Positions 1 to 8,180 of a stretch of 64,000 nt of DNA are shown one piece after another. Positions within the stretch are counted from its first letter, which is position 1. Each line of letters opens with the position of its first letter. The stretch covers positions 1-64,000 of the forward strand of contig CAVZNQ010000018.1 in NCBI GenBank assembly GCA_963776665.1, read 5' to 3'. Below the pieces are notes generated by a model. The model was not told the DNA's origin. It saw only the letters and a program-made list of their open reading frames with translations, and did not search any database. Source of the stretch: Roseiarcus sp963776665 (GTDB lineage Bacteria > Pseudomonadota > Alphaproteobacteria > Rhizobiales > Beijerinckiaceae). Made by a program: the position numbers and the translations under genes.

Positions 1-230
1 AATGAAACCATTTTTCCAGGGTGATGCCGTCTTCAGCGAACGCCAGTTGCTCACATTTAGAAAGATGCAACCGGCACGGGACGCGACGCAGGACGTAATT
101 TACCCAATCGTAGAAATAAACTTATCTAGGCCTCACCCAATAGCTCTACATCGTACCGTTCAGCCACGGGACTCCTGGATGTCGAAGAGCAAAATTGTGC
201 AGAGTTCGTAGGCTAAGTGCTTTCGTGGTC
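1..230. other. Window edge, no gene assigned
   Basis: No convincing complete gene is visible here. On the minus strand an open frame of about 40 codons runs off the window edge (it reads roughly VYFYDWVNYVLRR near its start) just after a TAA stop, but it has no obvious start codon. It could be the beginning of, or a fragment of, a gene lying to the left. The segment is A+T richer than most of the window. Confidence 0.3.
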
Positions 231-1520
231 TTATCGGTTACTCTGGATTGTTGCCGCCAATCCGCCACCATGAACAATCTCGAGCAAACCTTTGGTTACG
301 CTACCTGTGGTTGGCAGAGTTGGAATGAGGCAAGCTTGCAAGGAGTGGTAGATATCCGCCTTGCCAAAAAAAGGCCCTGAACTCGGCCGTAATGCATCGT
401 CGATCTGTGCTCGCCAACCCCCATTCTCACGGTCGATGAACCGAGTAGCGACGAAACTCCAAATTTTGCGGTACCAGCGCTCGTAAATCGGATCGCCGTC
501 AATGGCATTGAGGAAAGCGCTCGCGCCGATCCCTTCGCAACACGGCCACCAATATCGGTCTCGAACTAGTGGATTGCCATCCCAATCGAGAGTATAATAA
601 AACCCACCATTGTCTTCATCCCAGGCCTCCCTCATCGCTTGGCCAAACAGCGCCTTCGAACATTGGGGAAGCCAATTGAGTTTCCGTCCGCCAAGCTCCC
701 ACAACTGGAGCAGCAGTCGTGACCATTCGAGCCAATGGCCAGGAGTGGTCCCATAGGGACGGAGCATTGGGTTGCCCGAGTAAGCGCGATTTACTATCCA
801 CTGGTCTGTGAAATGTTCAGGAAGCCGCCAGCTGTTCGCAGCTGAATGGCGACGGACAATGAGGTCCGCAATTCGCTCAGCCATACTTAGGTAATTGGAA
901 TCGTTTGTGGCCTCGAAAGCGGCCATTAACAATTCCGTCAGGTGCATATTCGAGTTTTGGCCTCGATAATTATCGTAGGACTGCCATTCGCGAGTGAATT
1001 CTTCCGCCACGGCCCCGAACTGCTCTTCCCAAAATCGCTCCCTTATTACTGTCGAGACGTCATCGAGAAGTCGATCGGCGTCCGGGTGGCCGGCGACCTT
1101 GGCGCTCGCCGCGGCGAAGAGAACGAATGCGTGACCATACGCCTGTTTGGTGCTGTCCGAGGGCCCCTCGTATCCCATACCCCAATAGTAGCCGCCGTAT
1201 TCGGAGTCGCGATGGCTATTCCACAAAAAACTCATTCCATGATCGACGAGAACGTCGGCTCCCGGCCGGCCCATCAGATGGGCGATCGCGTAGGCGTGGA
1301 CAATTCTCGAGGTCGCGAAGAGATATCGGGCCGGCTTCACTGCGGCACCGTAACCCGGCGGGGTCGGGCGCCCTATGTCATCAAGATCGTAGAAGCCGCC
1401 AAGAGGGTTGGTAATTTTCCGCTCGAAAAACGAAAATAGCCCCTCCGCCTCGCGCAAAAGCCAACTTCTGTGGCTTGCAAGAGCGATCCACTTGTGGTTC
1501 GGCAACTCAAGATTGATCAT
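231..1520 (-). CDS. AGE family sugar epimerase/isomerase
   Basis: This 429-residue protein belongs to the N-acylglucosamine 2-epimerase (AGE) superfamily, alpha/alpha-barrel enzymes that isomerise or epimerise sugars such as N-acetylglucosamine, mannose or sulfoquinovose. Family signatures are visible in order: an Arg in ARYLFATSRIVHAYA, NSNMHLTELLMAAFEAT, PYGTTPGHWLEWSRLL, DRYWWPCCEGIGA and, near the C-terminus, KADIYHSLQACLIP. Together they supply the conserved Arg, His and Glu residues of the barrel. Length is normal for the family (about 400). No signal peptide is seen, so it is probably cytoplasmic. The exact substrate cannot be read from sequence; the YihS/mannose isomerase branch is as likely as true AGE. 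It is divergent from purD and lies in an A+T-richer stretch that may be acquired. Confidence 0.85.
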   Translation of the reverse strand: MINLELPNHKWIALASHRSWLLREAEGLFSFFERKITNPLGGFYDLDDIGRPTPPGYGAAVKPARYLFATSRIVHAYAIAHLMGRPGADVLVDHGMSFLWNSHRDSEYGGYYWGMGYEGPSDSTKQAYGHAFVLFAAASAKVAGHPDADRLLDDVSTVIRERFWEEQFGAVAEEFTREWQSYDNYRGQNSNMHLTELLMAAFEATNDSNYLSMAERIADLIVRRHSAANSWRLPEHFTDQWIVNRAYSGNPMLRPYGTTPGHWLEWSRLLLQLWELGGRKLNWLPQCSKALFGQAMREAWDEDNGGFYYTLDWDGNPLVRDRYWWPCCEGIGASAFLNAIDGDPIYERWYRKIWSFVATRFIDRENGGWRAQIDDALRPSSGPFFGKADIYHSLQACLIPTLPTTGSVTKGLLEIVHGGGLAATIQSNR

Positions 1521-1730
1521 GGTGAATGTTGAGCGTCAGCCTCATCCCTCGGTTCGCGCGAATCGGAATTCATCGCCGAATGGCGGGCGGACGCTAGCCG
1601 CAGCAAAACGCTGTCAATTCGCCATATCGAAAGCGGGGAGTCAATACCTAAGGTTCATTTGCGGCAGGGCACTGACCGTTGGCGGACCGAAAACAAAGTA
1701 TTGCAAGGTAAGAAAAGGGCGAGACTAACG

Positions 1731-3002
1731 ATGAACGTACTAATTCTGGGTGCCGGCGCCCGGGAACACGCGTTGGCGTGGGCATGCGCGAAGTCGCCAG
1801 TGATCGGGAACCTTTTCGTTGCTCCTGGCAATCCGGGTTGTGCAACTGTTGCGGAGACCGTCCCGCTAAATCTAGCCGATAACGCGCAGATCATCGCTTT
1901 TTGCCAAGCGGAATCAATTGATCTGGTTGTGGTTGGACCTGAAGGCCCGCTGGTGGTCGGGCTAGCAGACGATCTCGTGACGGCAGGCATACCCTGCTTC
2001 GGGCCGACGAGAGAGGCGGCGAAGCTGGAAGGATCGAAAGGATATGCAAAGGACTTCTGCCGAGAGGTCGGTATTCCGACTGGAGCTTATCGACGATTCC
2101 GAGAGCCAAAAGAAGCAAAAGCCCACATTCGTAGCCTCGGCGCGCCGATTGTAGTCAAAGCAGACGGACTTGCCGCGGGTAAGGGGGTCGTTGTCGCCAA
2201 GACGCTGGAGGAGGCCGAGGTCGCAGTTGATACATTATTGTCAGCGACTCTTGTTTCGGCGGGAGCGGCGATCGTCGTCGAGGAATTCCTCGAGGGCGAG
2301 GAAGTCTCATTTTTCGCTCTGTGCGACGGCGTTACCGCTGTGCCTTTTGCTAGTGCGCAGGATCACAAGCGTGTGGGGGACGGAGATACGGGACCGAATA
2401 CCGGCGGAATGGGAGCGTATTCTCCACCTTCCTTAATGACGGCGGAATTGACCCAACGCGTCATGCGCGAAGTGGTAGCGCCAACATTGCGCGGAATGAA
2501 CAATAGAGGATCGCCCTTTCGAGGCGTGCTATTTGTGGGCTTAATGGTCGATATACACGGTCCAAAAGTAATCGAATTCAATGTTCGGTTTGGCGATCCA
2601 GAGGCGGAGGTCATTCTGCCGCGCCTAAAGGACGACTTGCTGCCGCTTCTCATAGCTTGCGCAAACGGGAATCTATGCGGCGACGCTCCGGGGTTTCATT
2701 CGGACGCCGCGCTGGCTGTCGTAATGGCGGCCCGAGGTTATCCCGGCGAACCGGTTCGCGGTTCTAGAATCAGTGGGATCGAAGATGCGGAGGCCGTGCC
2801 CGGGGTGGTTGTCTTTCACGGCGGCACACGCGAAGTTAATGGCGCGATATTCGCCGACGGCGGCCGCGTATTGGCCATTACCGCGCTCGGCAGCAATATT
2901 GTTGAAGCGCAAAGACGAGCGTACGGGGCCGTCGATCGCATAAAATGGCCAGAAGGATTCTGCCGACGCGATATCGGTTGGCGGGGGGTAGCGCGAGAAT
3001 AG
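1731..3002 (+). CDS. purD: Phosphoribosylamine-glycine ligase (GAR synthetase)
   Basis: PurD joins phosphoribosylamine and glycine with ATP to give GAR, step two of de novo purine synthesis. The 423-residue product is full length. It shows the N-terminal GAGAREHALAWA motif, PEGPLVVGLADDL, the ATP-grasp region with DGLAAGKGVVVA and VEEFLEGEEVSFFAL, the signature RVGDGDTGPNTGGMGAYSP, and the metal-binding stretch EFNVRFGDPEAEVILPRL. The C-terminus RRDIGWRGVARE is typical. The start at 1731 is preferred over an in-frame upstream start because homologues begin MNVLVLGAGAREHA. It stands alone, not beside other pur genes, and is followed by decayed genes, so it is an intact gene in a degenerating neighbourhood. 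Confidence 0.95.
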   Translation: MNVLILGAGAREHALAWACAKSPVIGNLFVAPGNPGCATVAETVPLNLADNAQIIAFCQAESIDLVVVGPEGPLVVGLADDLVTAGIPCFGPTREAAKLEGSKGYAKDFCREVGIPTGAYRRFREPKEAKAHIRSLGAPIVVKADGLAAGKGVVVAKTLEEAEVAVDTLLSATLVSAGAAIVVEEFLEGEEVSFFALCDGVTAVPFASAQDHKRVGDGDTGPNTGGMGAYSPPSLMTAELTQRVMREVVAPTLRGMNNRGSPFRGVLFVGLMVDIHGPKVIEFNVRFGDPEAEVILPRLKDDLLPLLIACANGNLCGDAPGFHSDAALAVVMAARGYPGEPVRGSRISGIEDAEAVPGVVVFHGGTREVNGAIFADGGRVLAITALGSNIVEAQRRAYGAVDRIKWPEGFCRRDIGWRGVARE

Positions 3003-3054
3003 CCAAAGCCGTGGATGCAAGCGTCGAACACATAGCAAGTATATTTGTCGGCCA

Positions 3055-3210
3055 AGGGTAGCGATCGCACTTGGGGGCGGGGCGCGAGGGGTTGCCCACC
3101 TCCTGGCGCGGGAACCCTTAGATGACCTGGGAATTCACTCCGCGGCTACCGCCGGAACGTCGACGGGCGCTGCGGTCGGCACGGCCTATGAGGCCGGATT
3201 CGACAGTGGG
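3055..3210 (+). pseudogene. Remnant of patatin-like (RssA-type) phospholipase
   Basis: In one plus-strand frame this stretch reads RVAIALGGGARGVAHLLA, then DDLGIHSAATAGTSTGAAVG, then TAYEAGFDSG. This matches the N-terminal oxyanion-hole glycine motif (GGGxRG) and the nucleophile elbow GxSxG (here GTSTG) of patatin-like phospholipases of the RssA type. There is no start codon in frame nearby, similarity fades after about residue 50, and the catalytic Asp region is absent. I therefore read it as a fragment of about 52 codons left from a lost gene. It lies directly behind purD. The following bases to 3399 hold nothing recognisable. Confidence 0.6.
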
Positions 3211-3399
3211 CCATTCCAAGCCACGTATTGTGAGTTTCGCGCAATCATTCCGACGTCATCTGTAAGCTTTTGCGGGCGCTCAAAAACTGCGCGGACGGGA
3301 GGTCCTCGTACGGCTCAGGGTAGAATAATTCGCAGTCTGGATGTTCTCGGGCGAGTCAGATCTAGCGGGCCGTTTAAGGCAGAAAGGAAGAGATGAAAC

Positions 3400-4363
3400 T
3401 CATGCTTGGGAAGCGGACAAAGCCGCAGTGGACTGCCTGAAGACCATGCCTTGAGCCAATTTCGCGCCTCGCATCAACTCGCGGCCGCTCATCACTGTCT
3501 TTCCCGCGCGTTGGCCCTGGAGAACTCGTATCGCGCCCGTCCCACATGCGATGCTCATGTCGTCAGTTAGAAGTGTTCCCGGCGGCCCGGTCCCCGCTAC
3601 CACCTCGACACGCAAAAGTTTGACGCGTTCCTCGTGACTCCCAGCTAACATAATGGAACAAGCGCCTGGCGCAGGCGACAGTCCATGAACTTGGCTGCGA
3701 ACTGTTTCCGCCCGCTGCCTCCAATCAATTTCGGCTTCACGCTTCTCGATTTTATGCGCGTAGCAAATACCCGCAGCCGATTGTTCCCGAAACTCAAGCA
3801 GACCAGCACCTAACAATTCCAAGGCGCTCACCGCCAGTTTAGCCGCGATTGGGGCGAGAATTCGCTGCTAGGTCCCCGGCCGTGTCCTCGGGAAGGATCG
3901 GAATGATTTTTCTCGTCGCAATCTGCCCAGTGTCGAGACCGGCATCCATACGCATGACGTCTACGCCGGTTTGCGCATCTCCGGCCATGATCGCTCGTTA
4001 AATCGGCGCAGCTCCCCGCCAGCGCGGCAGCAAAGAGGCGTGCAGGTTCAAACAACCTAGCCTCGGCGCCTCAAGGATAGAGACCGGCAGCAACAGCCCG
4101 TAGGCCGCTACAACGGCGACGTCTGTCCCAAGACTGGCAAAGGTGGCCTGCGCTTCGGAGTCGCGCAAGGTCGTTGGTGTGAAGACGGGGATACCAAACG
4201 AATCCGCCGCCAGATGAACCGGCGTCTTCCTGATTTCGAGGCCTCGACGGCCACTGCGGGCAGGCGCGCGCGTATAGACTCCGACAAGCAGGTGTCCATT
4301 CTTCACGATCTCTAACAACGTCGGAACCGCGAATTCCGGCGTGCCCATGAAGACAATTCGCAT
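3400..4363 (-). pseudogene. fmt: Broken methionyl-tRNA formyltransferase gene
   Basis: Fmt puts a formyl group on initiator Met-tRNA. The N-terminal half starts MRIVFMGTPEFAVPTL and runs through the catalytic region LNLHASLLPRWRGAAPI. A TAA stop then stands where homologues have Gln (CAA to TAA) at about 3997-3999. The same frame continues past it with RAIMAGDAQTGVDVMRMDAG and LPEDTAGDLAA, then shifts frame near 3833-3855. The C-terminal domain follows in another frame (KLAVSALELLGAG to VMSGRELMRGAKL). The extra bases at the junction look like an insertion of about 22 nt. Two independent lesions make sequencing error an unlikely sole cause. A functional fmt is presumably elsewhere in the genome, since formylation is normally kept. 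Confidence 0.85.
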
Positions 4364-4973
4364 TGGTCGACGGAGTCCAAAGTTCAAATCATTGAAATCT
4401 CATTTTGCCTCAAGATTCGCGTAACGGGAAATAATTTCGTTCGCTGATGGGAATCTATGCCAGGTGTGAGATCGCCTGCTTTCGGTCCGTTGAACAAACT
4501 CGCGCGTTCCCATCCGTCTCACGCGATTGTCATCGCATCCAAAAGGAGCGTGCCGATTGTTCGGACGTGCGTAACAGCCTCCTATCGGCGATCTTCCTGG
4601 ACATCGAGTGCCATGTCGCATCGGCTCCAGCCGCTGGGATAATCCGGAAGGGGTAGACGAGCAGAGGTGCGAGACGTCGCCCCTGCAGATTCAATTCGCA
4701 GTGCTACAAGCTCTCTTCGCTTCGAAGTCTAATTTTCCCTTCGAGCTGCCTCATATTGTCGTCGCGTCTAATTGTGACCGACGCGCCGCACGCCCCAATC
4801 CCTTTTGGGGGCGAGCAGTGTGCCTTTGGGGCTACACCAAAGGAGATCACGAAACGCGAGGGTCGAAAGCTCGGTCGAAGCGAACGGCCAGCGACTCCAT
4901 GCGCTCCCCCAACCGAAGCTCCAGATCATGAATGTCTATGCGGCTGGGGAGCGGGAGTAAGCAGTCAAGAAAA
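4364..4973. other. Gene-poor stretch between fmt remnant and phage module
   Basis: About 600 bases with only short open frames on both strands and no motif I recognise. Base composition is A+T richer than the phage module to the right. It may hold further decayed coding sequence, but nothing can be named. Confidence 0.4.
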
Positions 4974-4990
4974 TGTTCGTGTTTTGTTCT
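4974..4990. repeat. 17-bp direct repeat, left copy; LexA-box-like
   Basis: The sequence TGTTCGTGTTTTGTTCT occurs here and again, identically and in the same orientation, at 9987-10003, on the two sides of the phage-like genes. It contains GTTC-N7-GTTC, the LexA (SOS) operator form known from alphaproteobacteria. This copy overlaps the restored stop codon of the portal gene (4989-4991). It could be an SOS operator for genes once downstream on the minus strand, or a short attachment-type repeat. Confidence 0.6.
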
Positions 4991-6315
4991 AACGCTGGGA
5001 ATCCGTGGCGTTTGACGGGTTTCGATCGCCAACCGCCTTGCCCGCCTCGCCGCCCGCGACCGACCCAAGCCCGAGGTCAGCGCGCGCTTCCTCGCGCGTC
5101 TTGATGCCGGCGCCGACCAAGAATCTCGAGCGTCTGCGCCTGCTGCAGCGGGTCTACGGCATCGTCGCCGACCCATACGAACTCGAGCGCGGGCTCGTTC
5201 ATGCAGTCCTGAATCACTTGGTCGAGCGCGCTCTTGATCCAGTTCTTGAGCGGCACAAGCCCCTCCTGGGTCGCCTGCATGCGCAAGGTCTCGCCGGTCG
5301 CCCGGTTGACTTGGCTGACGAGCGGCGAAACGGGGACCGAGAAGGCGTAGCAGATGATGCGCGCCAGCCACTCGTCGTACTGGTCCTTGAGCGGCGGTTG
5401 GCGGGTCTCTATCAGCTTGAAGTCGGCCGGCATGAACTTGGTCATGCGGCCGCGGGCGAGGTTGCCGCTCATCAGCGCGTCGAAGTAATCCTGAAACGAG
5501 CGGATCTGGTCGGCGGTCCATTCCTTGGGCAGGGTGGCGAAGGCGTCGGGCTGGGAGCCGGTGCGATAGTAGTCAAGGGTCGCGGCGTCGCGCCTGAGCG
5601 CGATATTTACGGTGAGCGCGATCTGCTCGACCGGGCTGAACCCGTAGAGCCGGTGGGAGCGCAGGTTACGAGGCAGATAGAGGAGCTCGTCGGCCGAGAA
5701 GTCGGCCGCCGGCACGCCTTTGAGGATCTGCTGATAGGCGGGGTCGGGCGTTTCCGGCGCCCGCCCGTCCTCGCCGATCAGGGGCTTGATCGTCGCTCCG
5801 TCGATGATGTCGAGCGAATAGAGCCCGCCGCCTCTGGCATAGCGCGGATATATGGTCGCCGCGTCGATGACCAGCATCTCCTCGAGCAGCATCCTGAGCC
5901 AGTCGGCGAACGAATGGCGCCGGTCCGGGCGGACGAGAAAGCGCCTGACCGCCTCGATGCTTTTCGACGCGTCCGGCGCGTCGGCGTGCGCCCGGGCGCG
6001 CACTGCGTAGTTCTGGCCGGCTATCTGGTCCTTGCGGGTTTCGATCACCGCCCTCAGGAGCGGCAGCGCGTCGGCGAGGCCCCGCAATTCCGCGAACGAG
6101 ATGCCGTTCTCGGCGCGCGGGATATAGTTCAGGTTGGCGCCGAACGGATAGTCGAACTGCCGCCCCTTGACCTCCGGCGGCGCCATCGGCGCGAGCGGCT
6201 GCAGCGGTCCGAACCAGGTGTCCGGCGACACGCCGGTTATGGCGTAGCGGGTCGCCTGGGCGAGGCGGGCGAAAACGCTTGGGGGCAGGGGCCGTCTGAG
6301 GGCGTCGTCCGACAT
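4989..6315 (-). pseudogene. Phage portal protein (HK97/GTA type), frameshifted
   Basis: The portal is the dodecameric ring through which phage or gene-transfer-agent capsids take up DNA. The frame starting at 6315 carries HK97-type portal features: SFAELRGLADALPLLRAVIE, RYARGGGLYSLDIIDGATIK, FSADELLYLPRNLRSHRLYG, SPVEQIALTVNIALRR and RIICYAFSVPVSPLVSQ. After LEFVWVGDDAVDPLQQAQ and LEIL the frame is lost to one extra base near 5115-5122. In the shifted frame it continues VGAGIKTREEARADLGLG and ends at 4989, giving about 441 residues when restored. It is either a real lesion or a sequence error. The prohead protease and capsid genes that normally follow a portal are absent. Confidence 0.85.
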
Positions 6316-6437
6316 CGAATCGGTTCCTTGGCGAAAATGGCTTGATGAGGTTTGTGGCAGGCGGCGCGCCTTTGCCTTCCGTTAGGGATTGGCGCCTAGA
6401 TTGCGCGTGCGGGGCTCATGCGAGAGTGGAAAGGGTC

Positions 6438-6773
6438 ATGCGCCGATTGGTCGCCGTGGCCGCGATCGCCATTAGCCTGCCGGCGCTTGCCGACGCGGCG
6501 CCGCGCTGGACGTTCTGCGTGGCGGCGTCGAAGAGCGGCGGCGACGTCTGGATCACCGACGTATTCGCCGTCGAGCGCGACCGCGTCGAGCTCGAGAACG
6601 CGTTCAAGGCGATGGTCGAGCGGACGGGCGCGCGCGCCTACGCCCAATGTCCGCAGCCGCGCGAGGATAAGACCGAGGCGGTGAACGCCCAGTTCGAGGC
6701 CGAGGAGTTCAACCGCAAGCTCGGCGCGACGCTGCACGCCGTGCTCGCCGACGAGTTCCCGCGGCCGCACTAG
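6438..6773 (+). CDS. Small exported protein of unknown function
   Basis: A 111-residue protein with a clear signal peptide: MRRLVAVAAIAISLPALADA followed by a mature part starting near APRWTF. The mature part is charged, with two cysteines (WTFCVAASKS and YAQCPQPRED) that could form a disulfide, and has no membrane segment. It lies on the plus strand inside an otherwise minus-strand phage-like module, between portal and a small membrane protein. The sense of the cysteine pair and the signal peptide suggest a periplasmic protein. I do not recognise the family. Confidence 0.65.
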   Translation: MRRLVAVAAIAISLPALADAAPRWTFCVAASKSGGDVWITDVFAVERDRVELENAFKAMVERTGARAYAQCPQPREDKTEAVNAQFEAEEFNRKLGATLHAVLADEFPRPH

Positions 6774-6796
6774 CGCGAGGGAAGGGCCGCGCGGCG

Positions 6797-7090
6797 TCAG
6801 TTGCCCCGGCCGCCGCGGCCGTTATAGGCGTTGGCGTCGACCTCCGGGTCCTCGTCGCCCGTAGCCGGGTGAAGATCGAGGAACGGCCTCACCTCCACCA
6901 AGAGCGCGATCAGCGCCGCTATCGCCGCAGCTTGCGGAAAGAAAACGGCGAGCGCGCCGAGAACGTCCTCGGCAATCTCAGCGTCGGCAGCGAGGTCGGA
7001 GAACTTGTTCCGCCACGCTTCTGAAAGCGCGCCCGGCTTGATGTCGCCGAGCGCGCCGATCGCGTCCTTGACCTGACCAGCGGTGACCAT
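6797..7090 (-). CDS. Small membrane protein in phage-like module
   Basis: A 97-residue protein of unknown function. Residues 45-67 (ALAVFFPQAAAIAALIALLV) form one probable transmembrane helix, and the tail is acidic and then glycine-rich (DANAYNGRGGRGN). It is 12 bases downstream of the next minus-strand gene and probably co-transcribed with it. The position between terminase and portal and the single membrane helix would fit a lysis accessory or holin-like role, but that is inference. Confidence 0.55.
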   Translation of the reverse strand: MVTAGQVKDAIGALGDIKPGALSEAWRNKFSDLAADAEIAEDVLGALAVFFPQAAAIAALIALLVEVRPFLDLHPATGDEDPEVDANAYNGRGGRGN

Positions 7091-7102
7091 CGGACTGATC
7101 GG

Positions 7103-7459
7103 TCAGAAGATGCCGCCGCTATGGGCGAGCGCGGTCTGGATGTTTGCGATCGCGATCGCGCTCTGCGCCTTGTCGGCCTGAATCGCCGGATTGGCGAGAA
7201 GGGCGATCTGCGGCACGATCGATTGCGGCAGCTGAGTCTGCATGGCCTGGAGCCCCATGACCGCCATCTGCATGCCGATCTGGTTCCCGGACGCCTGCGC
7301 CAGCGAGTAATTGTTGAGAAAGCCCTGCGCCTGAGCATTGACGGCCTGCGACGTGCCGAGCGCGGACTGGAGAGCCGAAGCGGCGGTCGCAGCGGCCGCG
7401 ACATTGTTGGCGGTAAGAGCGGAAGAGAGGCTGTTGAAGAAGGAACCAAGACCGGACAT
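7103..7459 (-). CDS. Ala/Gln-rich phage-module protein
   Basis: A 118-residue protein beginning MSGLGSFFNSLSSALTANN, rich in Ala, Gln, Asn and Ser, low in charge, with long amphipathic stretches (QAMQTQLPQSIVPQIALLA). The start at 7459 is chosen because a good ribosome binding site (GAGGAAAT) lies just upstream. No enzyme motif is seen. Composition resembles small structural or injection proteins of phages, but I cannot assign it. It sits between two small membrane-associated genes on the same strand. Confidence 0.55.
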   Translation of the reverse strand: MSGLGSFFNSLSSALTANNVAAAATAASALQSALGTSQAVNAQAQGFLNNYSLAQASGNQIGMQMAVMGLQAMQTQLPQSIVPQIALLANPAIQADKAQSAIAIANIQTALAHSGGIF

Positions 7460-7524
7460 GTGAATTTCCTCGTGGATTGCGGCCGTCAGGGACACGCGAG
7501 CGGACGGCCTCGCGCTCGAACTCG

Positions 7525-7941
7525 TCAGCCGACCGCCTTTCCAGGCAGGGATGCGGGAGAAGCGGTCATCGCCTTCTGCGCCCGGCCGATCGCCTTCACG
7601 ACCGCGTCCCGGACCTCGGCGTCGTTGAGGCCGAGCTTGGCGACGATTCCCGGCGCGTTGGCTGCGAGCGCGGCCGCTGCGGTCGTAACGAGCGGATTGC
7701 CAAGGCTGAACTTGCCGGTCGCGAGGTTGTTCTCGGCCCCGGCGATCAGCGCATGGACCTCCGCGTCGGCCGCCTTCTCGAGCCTCGCCTGAGCGTCGGG
7801 CGCGAAGGCGATTCCGGTCAGGCGGGCGAGCAGGGCGAACAGCAGGCCGCCGAGCCCGATCACAAGGCCCGACGCGGCGGCGTTGACGAGCGGCGACAGG
7901 GCCGAAACGATCGGCGCCGCTGCGATTGCGGTGTCTGACAT
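7525..7941 (-). CDS. Holin-like small membrane protein
   Basis: A 138-residue protein with one strong N-terminal hydrophobic helix (residues about 24-43, GLVIGLGGLLFALLARLTGI) followed by a helical domain (DAQARLEKAADAEVHALIAG, then NDAEVRDAVVKAIGRAQK). One membrane anchor plus a helical cytoplasmic or periplasmic part resembles LL-H-type phage holins, which let lysis enzymes cross the membrane. No endolysin gene is visible nearby. The start has GAGGAGAC upstream. It follows the terminase after about 240 bases in which I see no gene. Confidence 0.55.
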   Translation of the reverse strand: MSDTAIAAAPIVSALSPLVNAAASGLVIGLGGLLFALLARLTGIAFAPDAQARLEKAADAEVHALIAGAENNLATGKFSLGNPLVTTAAAALAANAPGIVAKLGLNDAEVRDAVVKAIGRAQKAMTASPASLPGKAVG

Positions 7942-8180
7942 GGCAGTCTCCTCGGTGATTCCGCGGCGCCGCGTCGAAAGGGGCGCCGACGTTCAGGTTG
8001 CCGGCGTGTTCCGCCGGGCGCGATCGCGATCAGTTCGGAAGCAAGTTCAAGAATGAGCCGGCCCTTGGCGGGACGCAGTCGCCATGCTCGCCGGCGAATT
8101 TCGCCGCGACCGGCCTCACGGTCGTTCGAGAAACGTCTCGTGAGCGGGCATATTCCAGCCAAGGTTCTTGACAGGCGTTT

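Noticed and set aside
1..120. Minus-strand fragment at the window edge as a gene
   Set aside because: It has no start codon, the sense is only partly protein-like and most of the frame lies outside the window.
4400..4960. Peptide deformylase (def) remnant next to the broken fmt
   Set aside because: def is a usual partner of fmt, but no def motif (GxGLAAxQ, EGCLS, HExDH) is visible in any frame.
5005..6345. Long plus-strand open frame (about 446 codons) opposite the portal gene
   Set aside because: It is rich in Arg, Val and Gly with no motif, while the minus strand shows clear portal motifs. High-GC codon bias makes such mirror frames common.
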